A DNA stretch of 64,000 bases from Branchiostoma belcheri. Lineage: Eukaryota; Chordata; Leptocardii; Amphioxiformes; Branchiostomatidae. The position numbers and the translations under genes were made by a program. Positions 45,721-58,357 of this stretch are shown piece by piece (position 1 is the stretch's first letter; each line of letters starts with the position of its first letter). The notes under the pieces are model-generated. The model worked only from the letters and a program-made list of their open reading frames with translations. It ran no database searches and was not told the DNA's origin. Location of the stretch: contig NW_017804021.1 in NCBI RefSeq assembly GCF_001625305.1, positions 2,493,144 to 2,557,143 of the forward strand. Reading direction: 5' to 3'.

Positions 45721-45901
45721 GAAAGGTAGAAACACGTACGTCCAAATTGTTATGTCTACTATACAATGTATTGGAGGCGGAGGAGGCCAGAAGATCCACA
45801 CAAGTCTCGACCTAGTCTCGTGTTTTCGCGAGACTAGGTCACTCTGTGATCAAGTTGTTCAGTGGACATCAAAAACTTTCAGGTACGTGTTTCTACCTTT
45901 C
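45721..45901. mobile_element. fold-back element with GAAAGGTAGAAACACGTAC ends
   Basis: A 181-bp element: gaaaggtagaaacacgtac and gtacgtgtttctacctttc at the ends, and an inner 15-bp hairpin gacctagtctcg..cgagactaggtc (45809-45841). A partial second copy is at 53977-54098. Confidence 0.88.
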
Positions 45902-46049
45902 AAAACGAGTTTCCAGAATGATCTACAAAATGGTGTTTGATATCCAGCGAAACGTCTGACGTTTAGTGTTCTATTGAAGTGTATTCCGTGTAAATGTATT
46001 CTCTTCTTGTTTATGCTAGTGGTTGCCACCATTATGTTTACACTTTATA

Positions 46050-46365
46050 TTTGTCTTATTTAATAAAAAACACTATTGGGTTATAACAAAGGGAGCAGCA
46101 CCAGTGATATGATTGATATGAAAACGCAGAAAACAAACCGATATTCAATCTGTTTTTCTGTCATTTTATAGCTAAATGTAGATATTGAAGTGTATTCTCT
46201 TCTTGTTTATGATAGTGCTTGCATTATCATAAGTTTTCCAACTTGATTGCGCCACCATTATGTATATACTCTATGTGAATTAAAAAAAACGCTACTTGAT
46301 TATAACAAAGGGAGCAGCACCAGTGATTTGATTGATACGAAAACGCAGAAAACAAACTGCGTGAC
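46050..46365. repeat. tandem duplication of about 225 bp
   Basis: ttataacaaagggagcagcaccagtgat..aaaacgcagaaaacaaac occurs at 46081 and 46299, and attgaagtgtattctcttcttgtttatg-like sequence precedes each. Confidence 0.82.
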
Positions 46366-46889
46366 ACAGATCAGACCTGAGCGGCCGGGAGAGCGGGCCC
46401 ACTTTACGTCCTGGTTTATTACATCGCCAATTCCCCCGGCAGTAGTTTATAATTCGATAGATCGCTGGGAACGCGCGCCTGGATCATTCCGTAACCGTTC
46501 CGCGAGAGGATGGAGTCATCCGAACGCTGTTAGTATTGATTTTTATAAGAGAAGCGAGATCTGAGGACTCAGGCCCGGGGAAGTTAGTGTTGGGTTTCTG
46601 GCTTCCGTCCTGGAAAATTTAGGGAATGTAGGTTGGGATTTTCATGGTCTTTTTTCAGATTTCGGATACAGATTTTAGACAAAGTTTAACAATGCATTAG
46701 GACTCTTCCTAGGACCTCACTTTACCCTGGGAAAATACTTCACCCGGTTTACTGAAGAAAACAATTTGCTTCCCAAAATGTGTGAAGTAAAGTTTCAGAA
46801 GGATTGAAATTCTGATGACACAAAATCCTACAGCCTTGCTAGCGATCGACCCAAGAAAAGAGCCATGGTCGGTTTCGAAACCAAAAACC

Positions 46890-47120
46890 TTGTTAGGGTT
46901 AGAATCAGGCACAGTTCTTTGATAGTCTCCGCGTATCCAAGAACGCAGATTTGCCCCAGGCACGGTTCTGGATACGTATGGACTATCCAGAACCGTCCCA
47001 AAGTATGGTTCTGGAAAAAAGCATGATTCTGGATAAAGCGCGGTTCTGGATACATCACAGTTCTGGACTCAGCGCGGTTCTGGATACAGCACAGTTCTGG
47101 AAACATCCCGGTTCTGGACA
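46890..47120. repeat. hairpin repeat cluster 8
   Basis: Mostly the short-arm module: a run of gcgcggttctggatacancacagttctgga at intervals of about 20 bases (47030-47110), without the telomere-like loop except a partial gttagggttagaatc at 46893. Confidence 0.88.
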
Positions 47121-47265
47121 CAGCAACCCCAGCACTGTTTCCCCGCTGCCCGACAGTTCTGGACACAGCACACCCAGCACTGTTTCCCCCCGGACGCAGC
47201 AAACCCAGCACTGTTTCCCCGCTGCCCCGGCCACAGCAAACCCAGCACTGTTTCCCCGCTGCCCG
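47121..47265. repeat. about 45-bp tandem repeat
   Basis: Four copies of cagcaaacccagcactgtttccccgctgcccg-like sequence. Confidence 0.88.
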
Positions 47266-47329
47266 AGAGAGGCGAGATCTGCAGGGCTTACGGAGATGTC
47301 AGGCATTCCCGTGATGCACGATTCTCCTC

Positions 47330-47645
47330 AGACCCTCTACTGACAACTCCATGCATAAAATCTCACAGGCATTGATCCTGGGGAGCGTAGGGAGGGGTTC
47401 TGCATGGGGGGATCCCGACCCTCTACTGACAACTCCATGCATAAAATCTCTCAGGCATTGATCCTGGAGAGCGTAGGGAGGGGGTCTGTATGGGGGGATC
47501 CACCCGGGTCATGCACAGGGGATGGGGTCTGCATGGGGGGATCCCGACCCTCTACTGATACCTCCATGCATAAAATCTCACAGGTATTGATCCTGGAGCC
47601 AACCCGGGTAATGCACGGGGGAGGGGGTCTGCATGGGGGGATTCT
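47330..47645. repeat. 90- to 130-bp tandem repeat
   Basis: Three to four copies of ctccatgcataaaatctc..ggtctgcatggggggat, which the array shares with varying internal deletions. Confidence 0.85.
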
Positions 47646-47944
47646 GGCAGCGCTTTACAGTAAATTAAGCTGTCTACTACGAATAATTGTGAACTAAAAT
47701 GGCTCGCTACGCCTCACTATAAAACCCCATGCAGACCCTCTCGGAAGCTCCGGTCCGAGTATTTATCCACAGTCGATTTGCTGTGCAGATGCGGACGTTT
47801 CTAACATCGCTCCGCGCGCGGCAAGATTAAACCAGCGATTCTTTCCGAAATAGGGAAATGGAAAAATCAATTAGAATCGGAGCGGAAAGGGGCGGGATAA
47901 TACTACTGTAATAAAGTTTGGCACGGAAGGAAGTTATAACTGTG

Positions 47945-48300
47945 GACTGTTGTATGTAGAACTGTGCTTTACACAGAAACATTGTCAGGAATAGTTCTGG
48001 ATAGTCCACGTGTATCCAGAACCGTGCCTGGGGCAAATCTATGTGCTTGGATATGGGGGGACTATCCAGAATCGTGCCTGATCCTAACCCTAACCCATTC
48101 AGGCACAGAACTAGATAGGCACGGTTCTGGATACAATAGAGACTATCCAGAACCGTGCCTGATCCTAACCCTAATCTATTGATGCATAGAACTAGATAGG
48201 CACGGTTCTGTGTACAATAGAGACTATCCAGAACCGTGCCTGATCCTAACCCTAATCTATTGATGCATAGAACTAGATAGGCACGGTTCTGGATAAGATA
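47945..48300. repeat. hairpin repeat cluster 9
   Basis: Four units; the last two carry a shared change in the loop (cctaatctattgatgcatag), showing unit-to-unit copying. Confidence 0.93.
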
Positions 48301-49117
48301 GTTTCAGGCCGGCCGTTGCTTCTGAGTCCTACAGCCAGATTTCAAAGCTGCCTGATCCCGGTATATGATTTGTATCGATCAATTTGATACAAACTCTGCA
48401 GACATAAATGGGCGACCCACTACTAATGTGATTAGTGATATCTGTGTCAATTTCAGACATAGCAATTATGAAATGTAAGTTCATGTTCCCCCATTTGTAT
48501 CCTTCTAGACTTGGAATCAATACGCGAAACTTTGAAACTACTTGTCTATAAAACCTACTACTCATAAAGGTTTATTCTAGGTGCAAATCAAGTCCATACA
48601 TGTACTTATTATAGGCTTTTTTTACTGTATGTCTTGATTGGGTCTAAAATTCATTAAAAAATCCAGCTTAACTACTAAAAGAATCGAAATATACTTACGG
48701 CTGGAGTTGCAAAGAAACCGTAACGGGTTGACCAATGGCTGCTCAGCATCGAAAGAACCGTTACGTGTCGACCAATGGCAGCTCAGCATCAGTTCAAACG
48801 GACCAATCCCTTTCCTCCATGAGCGTGGCACAGCACCCTGCAATAAGCACGGCAAAGCGTAGGTGTAAATTATGGGGCATGTCGGCTATGCTTAAGCCCC
48901 GGGGGCGGCCAGGCACCGAATCTATCACGGCGCCGGCTCAATAAAAAGATGAAAGGCGGCCCTTAAATATTACGCTACAAAGTAGCGGCTCATCACTTGA
49001 CACAAAACAGGCTACAATTTACAGATCGTGGCGAGCCGAGCCCCGATTGTAGCGGACGGGACCCGGGAAGCATGAATAACGCGGGGAAAGGCGAGAGCGT
49101 ACGGGAATTCGCTTATC
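48301..49117. other. no gene; short duplication
   Basis: Two 38-bp direct repeats with gaccaatggctgctcagcatcg and gaccaatggcagctcagcatc at 48729 and 48771. No coding feature recognised. Confidence 0.5.
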
Positions 49118-49360
49118 TTATCCAGAAACGTGCCTGGCTAGCTCTATGCCTGAATGGGTTTGTTTTACTGTATTCAGAATCGTTTCTATCTAGTTCTGTG
49201 CCTGAATGGGTTAGGGTTAGGATCAGGCACGGTTCTGGATAGTCTCCGCGTATCTAAGAACGTAGATTTGCTCCACGCATGGTTCTGGATACGCGCGGAC
49301 TATCCAGAACCGTGCCTGAGCATAGTTCTGTGTAAAGCACGGCTCTGGATACGACAAGGG
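49118..49360. repeat. hairpin repeat cluster 10
   Basis: One intact telomere-loop unit (49187-49240) with tail modules on both sides. Confidence 0.9.
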
Positions 49361-49882
49361 TGCTTCTATCAGACAAATGGCATTAGAGCTAGAGGTGCAC
49401 TTCTACATGTAACAGCTACAGTAGTAGACATTTCGTCGGTCTTACAAGACCATAAAAGTACTTCATCTACACCATGTACTTATTCTTGGTTACAAGGAGT
49501 GTACGTATTCTGATACGTGTACATATGAGTTGGTGATGCGGATGTTATATGGTACATGTAGTTTCTGTCACAAAAAAGCATTGCTAACTCTTTTCAGACC
49601 ACCTCAGACTCAGCCCAGGCTGTCTCGACAAATCGGACATTTTAGCGCCGCTCCGTCAATTCGAATTAACGTCCGGGATTGCGTTACGTCTAGGAAATTT
49701 GATACGTCAGAGAAACACACGCGAATCTAAACAAGGCTGCTGCTGCCCTGCTAAAAGCGAGCGGACTGGCAAATTGTTCCTGTCCCTGGTGCTGAAGGAT
49801 AAGTAGCGCTTATAGGAAGCTAGACGCAGTATGTCACGATCCATTCTATAGATGCCACACACGCGAAACAGTAGCGTCCATA
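49361..49882. other. no gene recognised
   Basis: No coding or repeat structure seen. Confidence 0.4.
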
Positions 49883-50064
49883 GCATGCCAAAAACTGGGG
49901 GTTTTGGGACGGTCTTCAGGGTCTTTGGTAGCTTTTATGTGCTATTTTCTGATTGCATATAGGCAACATAGTCGGCCTGGTTGAATTACCCCGTTTTTTA
50001 GAACTGGGCTGATCAGAAAACAGCCGAAGACCACCAAACCCCCAGTTCTATAAGCCTGCTACGG
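49883..50064 (-). mobile_element. about 180-bp dispersed repeat, inverted copy B
   Basis: Reverse complement of the element at 38157-38340, with small differences. Confidence 0.75.
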
Positions 50065-50886
50065 AGGCTCGCAAAACAGTTAGTTATAGCGACGGTATGA
50101 CGGAAAGAGTGACGAAGTGTCCTTGTCCTTGGTGCTGAAATACCAGCAGTTTTATAGCTAATTACAGGCTGCTTGGCAGGGTGGATTCTATAGCCTGCGG
50201 TGTTCGCACCAGGATTTTTTCACAGCGTAGTGGTCGGGTACAGAAGGGTAGCTTTCTGCGGCGCAAGTCGCACATTGAGTTCCCAAAATCATGACCACAG
50301 CAGGGGTCTGATATTCTCCCCACAAAATTCTGTAACTTATAACCCCCTGAGACACTGTTTCTTGCTTATTGGGGGACCCTTTGTTATACATGTACCTTCA
50401 TTCTGAAGTTATATTGTCATTTTCTGAAAGAATTAGGAAGCTTCTTCCCAAACAAAACACCCCTACTCTGGTTGAAAGACCGTGTAGGGGGCCAAATCAC
50501 AGCATAGGGGGTCCGAGTCACAGCATGGCGTATTGCCCTACAACAGCCTGGTGAGAACTATAGCCTGACGCATGCCAGAAATAGTGCGTTATTGCCACGG
50601 TGAGATGCAGAGAAGCTGGAAGCGGCAGGGTGAGTGATTCTCCCTGTCCTCGGTGCTGAAGCCGCGGTGCGTGCCGCTCCTAAATCTGGGTTAAACCCCG
50701 ACACGCAGCTGTGATTCGTCTTGTGTAACACGAGTAGCGGCGGCCATTGATCCGCCCGTAACGCGAGCCGCGGCGGCCATGCCGGGAACGGCGGGAAGGT
50801 CAGCACGCCCATCGGTCTCCGCCGGCAGATCAAAGAACCGGCAGCGGGACGGACGTGAGCCATCAGGCGGCCGCCGAGAGAGCGGG
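50065..50886. other. no gene recognised
   Basis: GC-rich pieces (gcggcggccatt..gcggcggccatgccggg, 50737-50785) form a short imperfect duplication. Open frames here are short and lack domains. Confidence 0.4.
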
Positions 50887-51468
50887 TTAGGCCACAACAA
50901 GTAATTTTTATGAATGACATCCGCGCGCCTTAATTTTCGTCTGATTTTGGGAAAAAAAAGAAATTTTGACAGTGGTCAACATGCCGATGTCTGCTGCCAT
51001 GCCGGAAGGTGGATGGCAGATAACTACGAAGCCATCGGGCGGCCGCCGGCACCGCGAGTTAGGCCACAACAAGTAATTTTTATGGATGACATTCGCGCGC
51101 GCATTGATTTTCGCTGTTCTAAAAAAAATCACCTCTTTCGAGGCTCTGGCCTGGGTGCCATCCTCCCTAGTCCACGGTAGCCAGTGACAATAGGGAGCCG
51201 GTGGTAGCAACGGAGGACGGCACCCAGGCTGCCGAAACTCCACGGAACTCAAGAAGTGAATACAGTGCCGACTCATGAATGCCGCAAAAGGCCAGCTTGT
51301 GCCGGCTTGTCATCATAGTCGCTATGTACTACTGCAATTCACAATACTAGCTTTGTATTCCTGTGGTTTATCTGCATTTTCTTTGGCTTGACTTTTTTTT
51401 TCGCCCGCACGCACTAGTTTGGGGGTCTTCAGAGGATGTCATCCATAAATTAAGGCGGTGTGGCCTAA
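50887..51468. mobile_element. TTAGGCCACA element, full copy plus an extra left end
   Basis: Left end ttaggccacaacaagtaattttta occurs at 50887 and again at 51059; the right end ggtgtggcctaa closes at 51468. 51059-51468 corresponds to the copy at 37125-37538 (ttatggatgacat, cgcccgcacgcactagtttggggg). The extra head is a nested or duplicated copy. Confidence 0.78.
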
Positions 51469-52550
51469 CTACGTGTTGCTGCAGTTATTCTCCCGCGGGA
51501 GCCGCGCTGAGATCGATGCGCATTTGGCGCGCTCCTCCGGGAATACACGCAGATTCCAGGAAAACAGCGGCGGACAAATTACAGGCGCCTGGTGAGCGGG
51601 GGGGGGGGGGCGGCCGGGCGGGCGGGGGGGGGGCATCATGCAGGGTTAGGGGCATGAACTACTAAGTACCTAATACCAGCCAAGAAAAAAACAAGATACA
51701 GCCATGCCTTTTAATATCAGAGTCATCAACCAAGAATTGAGGAGTTCAATAACTAAAACTCGTATTTTCCAAGAACTATCGTAGACTGGAACTCGTTGCC
51801 ACCAAGCACAGTTGGTTCTGGATACAACAGAAACTCAGCAATGGAAAACATGACGTCGGTTAAAGTCTATCTGTAGGAACTGTAGCGGAAAAAAAAGCTT
51901 ACTGGGCCGAGAGAAAATGTTCGTGCTAGAGTCAATCTCTTTTCCCGGTAGGGTCAAATGGAGCCCTACTTTCCGCTCTAAAATCAAACGCGGCAGCATA
52001 GTATGATAGGGTCAGTCGCTACATCTGCATTTCCATCACAGGCGGTCAGGTTTCCGCTCATCCCCTGTCGCATTTCTGTCATAAGGTCAAACACAGCCTG
52101 TCACGGGGTCAACCGGGGTCGTCTGAAGGTCAGGCGCTGCCCTATTTCCGTTTTTCCCGAGGCCGTGGATTCATCTGTAACACGAGGCGCGGCGGCCATG
52201 CCGGGTTCGTTCTAAAGCCGTGACCTCCAGGCCAAACGGACGCACTTTTCCGTTCTAAGGTCAAACGCAGCTTAAAATGCCGCCCGGAGGTCAGACACTG
52301 CCACAGTTCTATTCCTCAAATGTAGCCAAACATCCGCCCGAAGGTCAACCTTGTAGCAATTTCGCCCCAAGGTCAAATCCAGCAGCCCCGCTTACGCCCA
52401 ATTAGCCGCCGTACGGAGGAAACGGGCGGTCAGGCGGAGGGCGGGGGTAATTGGACGGCAGGGGAGGGGGGGGTCACTTCGCTGCTCGGCCTCACAGGTA
52501 CAATTAACGCTGCAGGAGGGCAAACATGGGTCGTATTGGCCCATGGGGGG
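51469..52550. repeat. degenerate repeats with aaggtcaaac motifs
   Basis: From about 51950 to 52390 the strings ggtcaaacg/acag and tttccg(c/t)tc recur irregularly at 30-60 bases. This is an old, heavily diverged tandem repeat. A (G)n/(GGC) tract lies at 51597-51632. No gene. Confidence 0.45.
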
Positions 52551-52554
52551 GGGG

Positions 52555-52915
52555 GTATCCAGAACCGTGTCTATGTAGTTCTATGCCTGAATGGGTTAGG
52601 GTTAGGATGAGGCACGGTTCTGGATAGTCTCTATTGTACCCAGAACCGTGCCTATCTAGTTCTATGCCTGAATGGGTCAGGGTTTGGATCAGGCACGGTT
52701 CTGGATAGTCTCTATTGTATCCAGACCAGTGCATGTCTAGTTCTATGCCTGAATGGGTTAGGATCAGGCACGGTTCTGGATAGTCTCTATTGTACCCAGA
52801 ACCGTGTCTGTCTAGTTCTATGCCTGAATGGGTTAGGGTTAGGATCAGGCACGGTTCTAAATAGCCTTTATTGTATTGTTTCAAGCCGATCTAGTTCTTT
52901 GTCTGAATGGGTTAG
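52555..52915. repeat. hairpin repeat cluster 11
   Basis: Four units, one with a shortened loop (gggttaggatc only once). Confidence 0.93.
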
Positions 52916-53489
52916 AAACTATTTTCAAGTTAGAACTTTGCGATGCATGCACATAACCTGTAGATGGATATTGGGAGGGAAAGAGGGGGGTGGAGAGATC
53001 TAGAGAGGGAGAGAGTATATATATGATTTTTAGATTCGACACTTAGATGAATAAACATACTATTAGGTAACAGTTACAGTAACATGACAGGTTTCTGTCG
53101 TTGATAAAGCCAGCTAAAGTTGATATCAGCCTCACCAGTACCAGATAGCATCACTGAGTTCTTAGTTGTCAAAAGAGACACACAGAGAGACAAGATAAAG
53201 ATAATTTATACAGACGAGAGAAGAACTGATACAGTACGGGGGATGGAGAGATAGAAGGTAGATTCGGCAGCAGTGACTGTGAAACTTTGATGTAGTTCAA
53301 AACTTCATCTACTGTACGGGTAGATTCTCGTGATTGATAGATCACCAACTTGTCTTGTTTGTATTCATTTTTCTTTTACCCACCTTGTAACTTTACTGTC
53401 GTGAATTCGCCAATCTTGGTCCTTTTTTTATATTCCAACATGTAATCACCAGACGTGGTGACGACACACTCAAGTTTTTTCAACGTATA
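52916..53489. other. no gene recognised
   Basis: AT-rich with small (GA) patches. Confidence 0.4.
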
Positions 53490-53672
53490 TTAATGCCGCC
53501 ACCAACACAGGGGACAAATACATGACAATACTCATTTACACCTGAGCGAAGTGAGGAAAGTCGTGTAACGGGCCTTTCCCAAGGGCACAAGATCGGTGGC
53601 ATGTCAGGACTCGAACCCGGAACCTCTTGATTCCGAGTCGAGCACTCTTGCCGCTACGCCACACGACCACAC
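53490..53672 (-). mobile_element. tRNA-headed SINE, copy 2
   Basis: Minus strand: tcgtgtggcgtagcggcaag (A box) .. gaggttccgggttcgagtcc (B box), then a body with gatcttgtgcccttgg and cttcgctcaggtg, ending near a gccgccacc. The head resembles a tRNA, but the acceptor stem does not pair cleanly. Confidence 0.85.
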
Positions 53673-53729
53673 GATGTTGGCACTTCATGCCGGGCTGCCT
53701 GTATGTGCTTTTGGTTTTGCCGAATACTC

Positions 53730-53815
53730 AATGCATATCTGTATCTGTATTGCCGCCCTTCGGCGTAACACACCAGCTTCGCAGGCACGCGGCGCGGCGG
53801 CAGCTAGCTATATCA
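53730..53815. repeat. dispersed GCCGCCCTTCGGCG repeat
   Basis: atctgtatctgtattgccgcccttcggcgtaacacaccagcttcgcaggcacgcggcgcggcgg-like sequence, found again inverted at 59880-59950 and in shorter form at 31028-31085 and 18640-18690. Probably the end of a retroelement family. Confidence 0.7.
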
Positions 53816-53976
53816 CACCAAACGACTTGTTACACCCAATCTTTTCACATTTAATTGCAGGAGTTGTTTGAAGCTTTCTAGTGATGATGCCCCAACTGTG
53901 CTTGGTAGCAACGAGTTCCAATCTACAATAGTTCTGGGGAAATACGATATGCGAATAAATAAAAAAAAAACAATAA

Positions 53977-54100
53977 CTTTTCAAGGAGGCGGGGGAGGCC
54001 AGAAGATCCACACAAGTCTCGACCTAGTCTCTTTGTTTTCGCGAGATGTACAGTTGACATCGAAAATTTGGAGGTACGTGTTTCTACCTTTCAAAAGAGT
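53977..54100. mobile_element. partial copy of the GGTAGAAACACGTAC fold-back element
   Basis: aggaggcgggggaggccagaagatccacacaag..cgcgaga..ggtacgtgtttctacctttc matches the right two thirds of 45721-45901; the left end is missing. Confidence 0.8.
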
Positions 54101-54359
54101 CACTGATTGAGGAATATGCTACTAACTAATAAATTTTAAGTCGTGAATTCGCCCATCTTGGCCCAGCATACCGGGCTGTCTGTATGTGCGTGACGACAAA
54201 TCGGCAAGGACACCAGATTAGTCGCAGCGCAACCATCAGTCAAGCCGCTGACATCCCCAACAAATCATCGTTACTTCAGCTTCAGTGGACAGATCAGCAA
54301 ACAGGAATCATCTCTGGTTCTCGGAAGAGTAGACTACTAGTGACTCTGGCACGCACGAT

Positions 54360-54583
54360 TAGCCTCTACCAGGCTTGGGGAGGCGGCTGAAAATAGTAGA
54401 AATCGGCCAAATAGAGAGATAAGCATGCCAGGGGAGTTTGTCCGTTGAGAGAACATTTCGCCGCACCCCAAAAAGAAATGTTNNNNNNNNNNNNNNNNNN
54501 NNACAAACTCCCCGGCATGCTTATCTCTCTATTTGGCCGATTTCTACTATTTTCAGCCGCCTCCCCAAGCCTGGTAGAGGCTA
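54360..54583. mobile_element. TAGCCTC fold-back element with 9-bp target duplication
   Basis: Starts tagcctctaccaggcttggg and ends cccaagcctggtagaggcta. Flanks ACGCACGAT (54351-54359) and ACGCATGAT (54584-54592) are a 9-bp target duplication with one change. The middle contains a 20-base N gap (54483-54502), a sign that the hairpin was hard to assemble. Confidence 0.9.
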
Positions 54584-54589
54584 ACGCAT

Positions 54590-55470
54590 GATAGCACACT
54601 CCACCCAAGCATATCTTCATATGTGTGGAAATTTCTCACAAAGATGCATCTCTGTACCCTCTTTTCTGCTAATTCCATTGTCTAAACCTCTAATATACCG
54701 CATTTTATCGTGCTGTCCTGCTCAACATTTCTACTATTGCTACAGACGGCCGTTAGTAGATGATCTGATCAGAGCAGAGGAATAATCTCTTGTTCTTGGA
54801 AGAGTAGCGACTGTGGCACGCACGATAATATAGCACACTTCACCCAAGCTTGCCCAAAATAGGTGGTAACTCTCATCTGCTTATGTGTGGAAATTCTTCT
54901 ACTAGGGAATTCTTTAACAAGTCTACCACTTTGTGTTGTTCTATCTTCCTTACTCATATGTGACCAATAAAAAAACAACACATTTCCTCAGACGGGTGAC
55001 AAATCACCGTGCTATATCCCTGACAGGCCCCAGATTTGTCAGTGTCTGGTCCTATCTGCTTCATACATATGGCTATGTATAAATACAGGTGACCTACAAT
55101 AATCTGTAGCAAGTCTGTCATCTGTCTTCAATATATTTCCAACATCGTTGCTCTTAAGCTTGTTGTGTTACATATGAATTATTATAATCTGTATTTTCTT
55201 TATATTGGATTAGTTTTTGTTGATTTATTCATTATGTGTAAGAGGTAGCGTTAAAAAAAGCCTTAGTTATTTGACTGCGCTACCACTTTGTATGGTAACA
55301 GTTGTACTATCTTCCTTGATGTGTGACCAATAAAAAAATATTTCGTGTGTAATATTCCCTGACAGGCCCCAGATTTGTCAGTGTCTGGTCCTATCTACAT
55401 CATACATGGCTACCTACAACTACATATGACCTACAATAATCTATGGCAGGTCTGTCATTTGTAACTGTGT
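54590..55470. repeat. direct repeat of about 340-360 bp
   Basis: tgacaggccccagatttgtcagtgtctggtcctatct at 55021 and 55362, tgtgaccaataaaaaaa at 54959 and 55323, and atagcacactncacccaagc at 54592 and 54833. Confidence 0.75.
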
Positions 55471-56290
55471 CAGATTTTCCAAGTCTGTCGCCTCACACTC
55501 AGCTATGAGCGGCCAGAAGGCATCTATAGTGTCTAAGACTCAGACTTTTTTACGGTAGATGCTTGTTTTTGCTACCCAATTTACTAGCACAAAGGAAAAT
55601 GGGGATAGAGAATATTGTGTGCATCATGTAGGAACAATATGAAACAAAATGTACCTGTCTTATAACGGAAAGGCTGTACGTTAGATCATTCTTGACTTTG
55701 TCAATATTAGCCTGCTTTAAAACAGTTTGCAAAACTTACTGAATGTGAATACCAACTCAAAGTCAGAGTTTGGAAATCTGCATACAACGTGGGTTCATTT
55801 ATAAAGATTTCAAAGATTCCAGAGAAACAGATTTGATGTTACATCGATACGGACAACTTCTACTTCTATGTCTAGTACAATAAGGAAGCGCTTGGAGCGA
55901 TTTTAGCTAATCAGAACTCACGAGAAACGACTGTTTTTTTATCAGTGTGATTGGAGTGTGATTAGTACATGGAGAGTTTAGAACACGATGAATGGTAAAT
56001 ATTAATGCCGTTATGATAGGCGTTTTTGTCAGAATATATTCTGATAGGAATCATCATTACAATTCAGAGTTATGGGTGTCTTTCTTCACGAAGTCTTATC
56101 AAGCTATTTGATCTAGTACAATATAAAACAGTGAAGGCAATGCGGAGAATAGGTGTGATAATATTGCAATACGCATTAACTGCATACTAACGGTATCTAG
56201 GTATCTTGGAACAAGTACTAGTAGTTGTTAAACGTTTCTAGGAACAAATGTGAGCTAAAATCACAGTTCAGCAAGTTGTGTATTATATGT
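55471..56290. other. no gene recognised
   Basis: AT-rich, no repeats noted. Confidence 0.4.
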
Positions 56291-56309
56291 TAGATTTTGC
56301 ATTTGATAA

Positions 56310-56760
56310 GCAAGCTTTAACTTACCATAGAGGTACAAATGTACGAAGTGTTGTGAAATGCTCTCGTTTGATAAAACTGTTTAACAATGTGGGGCCCGAC
56401 ATCAGCTCACTTGCCAGGGCTTCCACTTTATTGCACTGTATTGTTTGCAATTTAGATAAATAAATAAATAAACTGTTTAGCTTTTTTGCCGTCCAAAGCT
56501 GATGAGTTTTAATAAGTCGCGGTTTAGTTCGTTGGGAGTTAAATGTGCACATTTGCCGGCCTAACTTACCATAAATGTACAAATTAACTCACAGTTGTAA
56601 AATGCTCACGTTTTTACCGTCCAAAGCCGAGTTTAACTCACAGTTCAGTTAGCTGGGTGTTAGTACTGTTAGATGTTCATGTTTGCTAAGCCGGCCTGAC
56701 TTACCATAGATGTACAAATGAGGTACAAACGTACCCAGTGTTGTGAAACGCCCGTGTTTG
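56310..56760. repeat. diverged tandem repeat, three units
   Basis: acttaccata(g/a)a.gtacaaat..gttgt(g/a)aaatgctc is repeated at about 56320, 56568 and 56700. Confidence 0.7.
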
Positions 56761-56926
56761 CTAATCTGCCGAGTCCCCCCGTTTCTAAGCCGGTTATCTT
56801 CGCTCCTGACCCGGGGTCAAAAATCCGCGGCGAATCCAATCTTCGCGGCTGCTTGAGTTCGAGATCGGGTCTGTTTCCGTCTCAGCGAGTTTCTGCTCAC
56901 TACGTACACGTGATGGAGGAAATTTC

Positions 56927-57003
56927 TAGCCTCTACCAGGCTCCGCGGATCGCTGGAAAAATAGCAGAAATTGGCCGAAATAAAGGGGATACTACTGTAT
57001 AGC
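56927..57003. mobile_element. left half of a TAGCCTC fold-back element
   Basis: tagcctctaccaggctccgcgg..aaatagcagaaattggcc; the right arm is missing. The flanking 100 bases (gagatcgggtctg..gtttc..ctca) are duplicated just ahead of the next copy. Confidence 0.75.
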
Positions 57004-57099
57004 CGGCCAGAGAGGAGTTTTCGACCGAGATCGGGTCTGGTTTCGACTCAACGAGTTTTTGTTCACCCGAGTTACGTACGCGTCATGACGGCAATTCTC

Positions 57100-57291
57100 T
57101 AGCCTCTACCAGGCACCACGGATCGCGGGAAAAATAGCAGAAATTCCCCAAATGAAAGGGAATAGTATACCAGGGGAGATAGCCGGCCAGGTAGGGTACA
57201 TTTTGCGACCCACTCTGGCCGGCTAACTCGGCTTTATTTTGGCCAAATTCTACTATTTTTTCCAGCGATCCGCAGTGCCTGGTAGAGGCTA
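57100..57291. mobile_element. TAGCCTC fold-back element, complete
   Basis: Inverted ends tagcctctaccaggca / tgcctggtagaggcta; inner arms gatagccggccag / ctggccggctaa. The target duplication is not clear (ggcaattct against ggaatttcc). Confidence 0.82.
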
Positions 57292-58004
57292 GGGAATTTC
57301 CACTCTCCAAGCAGAGGTTTGGGTTTTGGTCTATTTTCGACGTGTTTTGGGGCGTTTTTATCGAATTTTCTGTTTGTACAGGTATCTTTCTTTGGCCACC
57401 CAAATGTCGTGCAAAATTTGATACTGCCATATAGCCAATTTGATACTGTCCTATCTTGAAAGTTCATCTGTGTTGGTAGACGTCATTTTGTCACAGAAGC
57501 GGTGGATTGCTCATTCCTTGACAAAGACTGGAGTTGTACAGTCGAAAATTTGGGTAAGTCAAATTTCCTGGAAAAGTGTTGGAAATTACAGTTTAAACTC
57601 ACGGCACAATGATACTGTCCTGTAGCCAACAAAAGATCTGCTGTAAGATTAGGGTAATTTCAGGGTCTTATATTCACAGCATCTCACTACAGTATTCGGG
57701 AGTTCTGTAGACGTTATTGGGGTGTTAAGTCAGGGTCAGGTGCAGGGGCGAACATCCGGAATCAGGCGGGATGACGAAAAAGCTCAAACGGAAGCCTGGC
57801 AGCGCTCATAGAACATTCAAACTCTTAGACTGCTGGATGCAAATTCGGAAATCGTAAGCATCGCAACATTTCGTCATTTCGCTTTTAACGCAAATATTAG
57901 CTTATCTTAAAACGCCCTGATGTAAACGTGCTCAAGTAAGCTAAAGATATGAAAATATGGATACGGTAAGTGTATTCGGCCTACGGCCCTTTCCTAACGT
58001 CTTT
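57292..58004. other. no gene recognised
   Basis: Two aatttgatactg motifs (57417, 57440) and no coding feature. Confidence 0.4.
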
Positions 58005-58065
58005 CATGATCCTAACCCTAACCCATTCAGGCATAGAAGAAAACATAGGCACAGTTCTCGACACA
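58005..58065. repeat. hairpin repeat fragment (cluster 12)
   Basis: gatcctaaccctaacccattcaggcatagaa then a diverged arm (cacagttctcgac). Confidence 0.8.
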
Positions 58066-58357
58066 TTTAAGCATGCAAACAGTGCACCCCCTTCCCCTGA
58101 TTTCATAAGAAGTGTTTAGTGTTTAAAAACCAGCCGATATCCTCCATCCTTAATGTGTTATACCAGCCCTAAGCCTTCCGTAGGTTTGAGGATTGGGACG
58201 TTCATTACCGACAGTCCTGTTCCCATTAGACGCTTTTAACCGCAAACCCTGCTTAACTGCCGTAATTATGATGAGCGCTGCGTTTGTCTGTGAACGGTTA
58301 CATGCCTGCATGTACAACTACTGACGTTAGGAGGTTTGGGTTTGAATGTTAAGTTGG

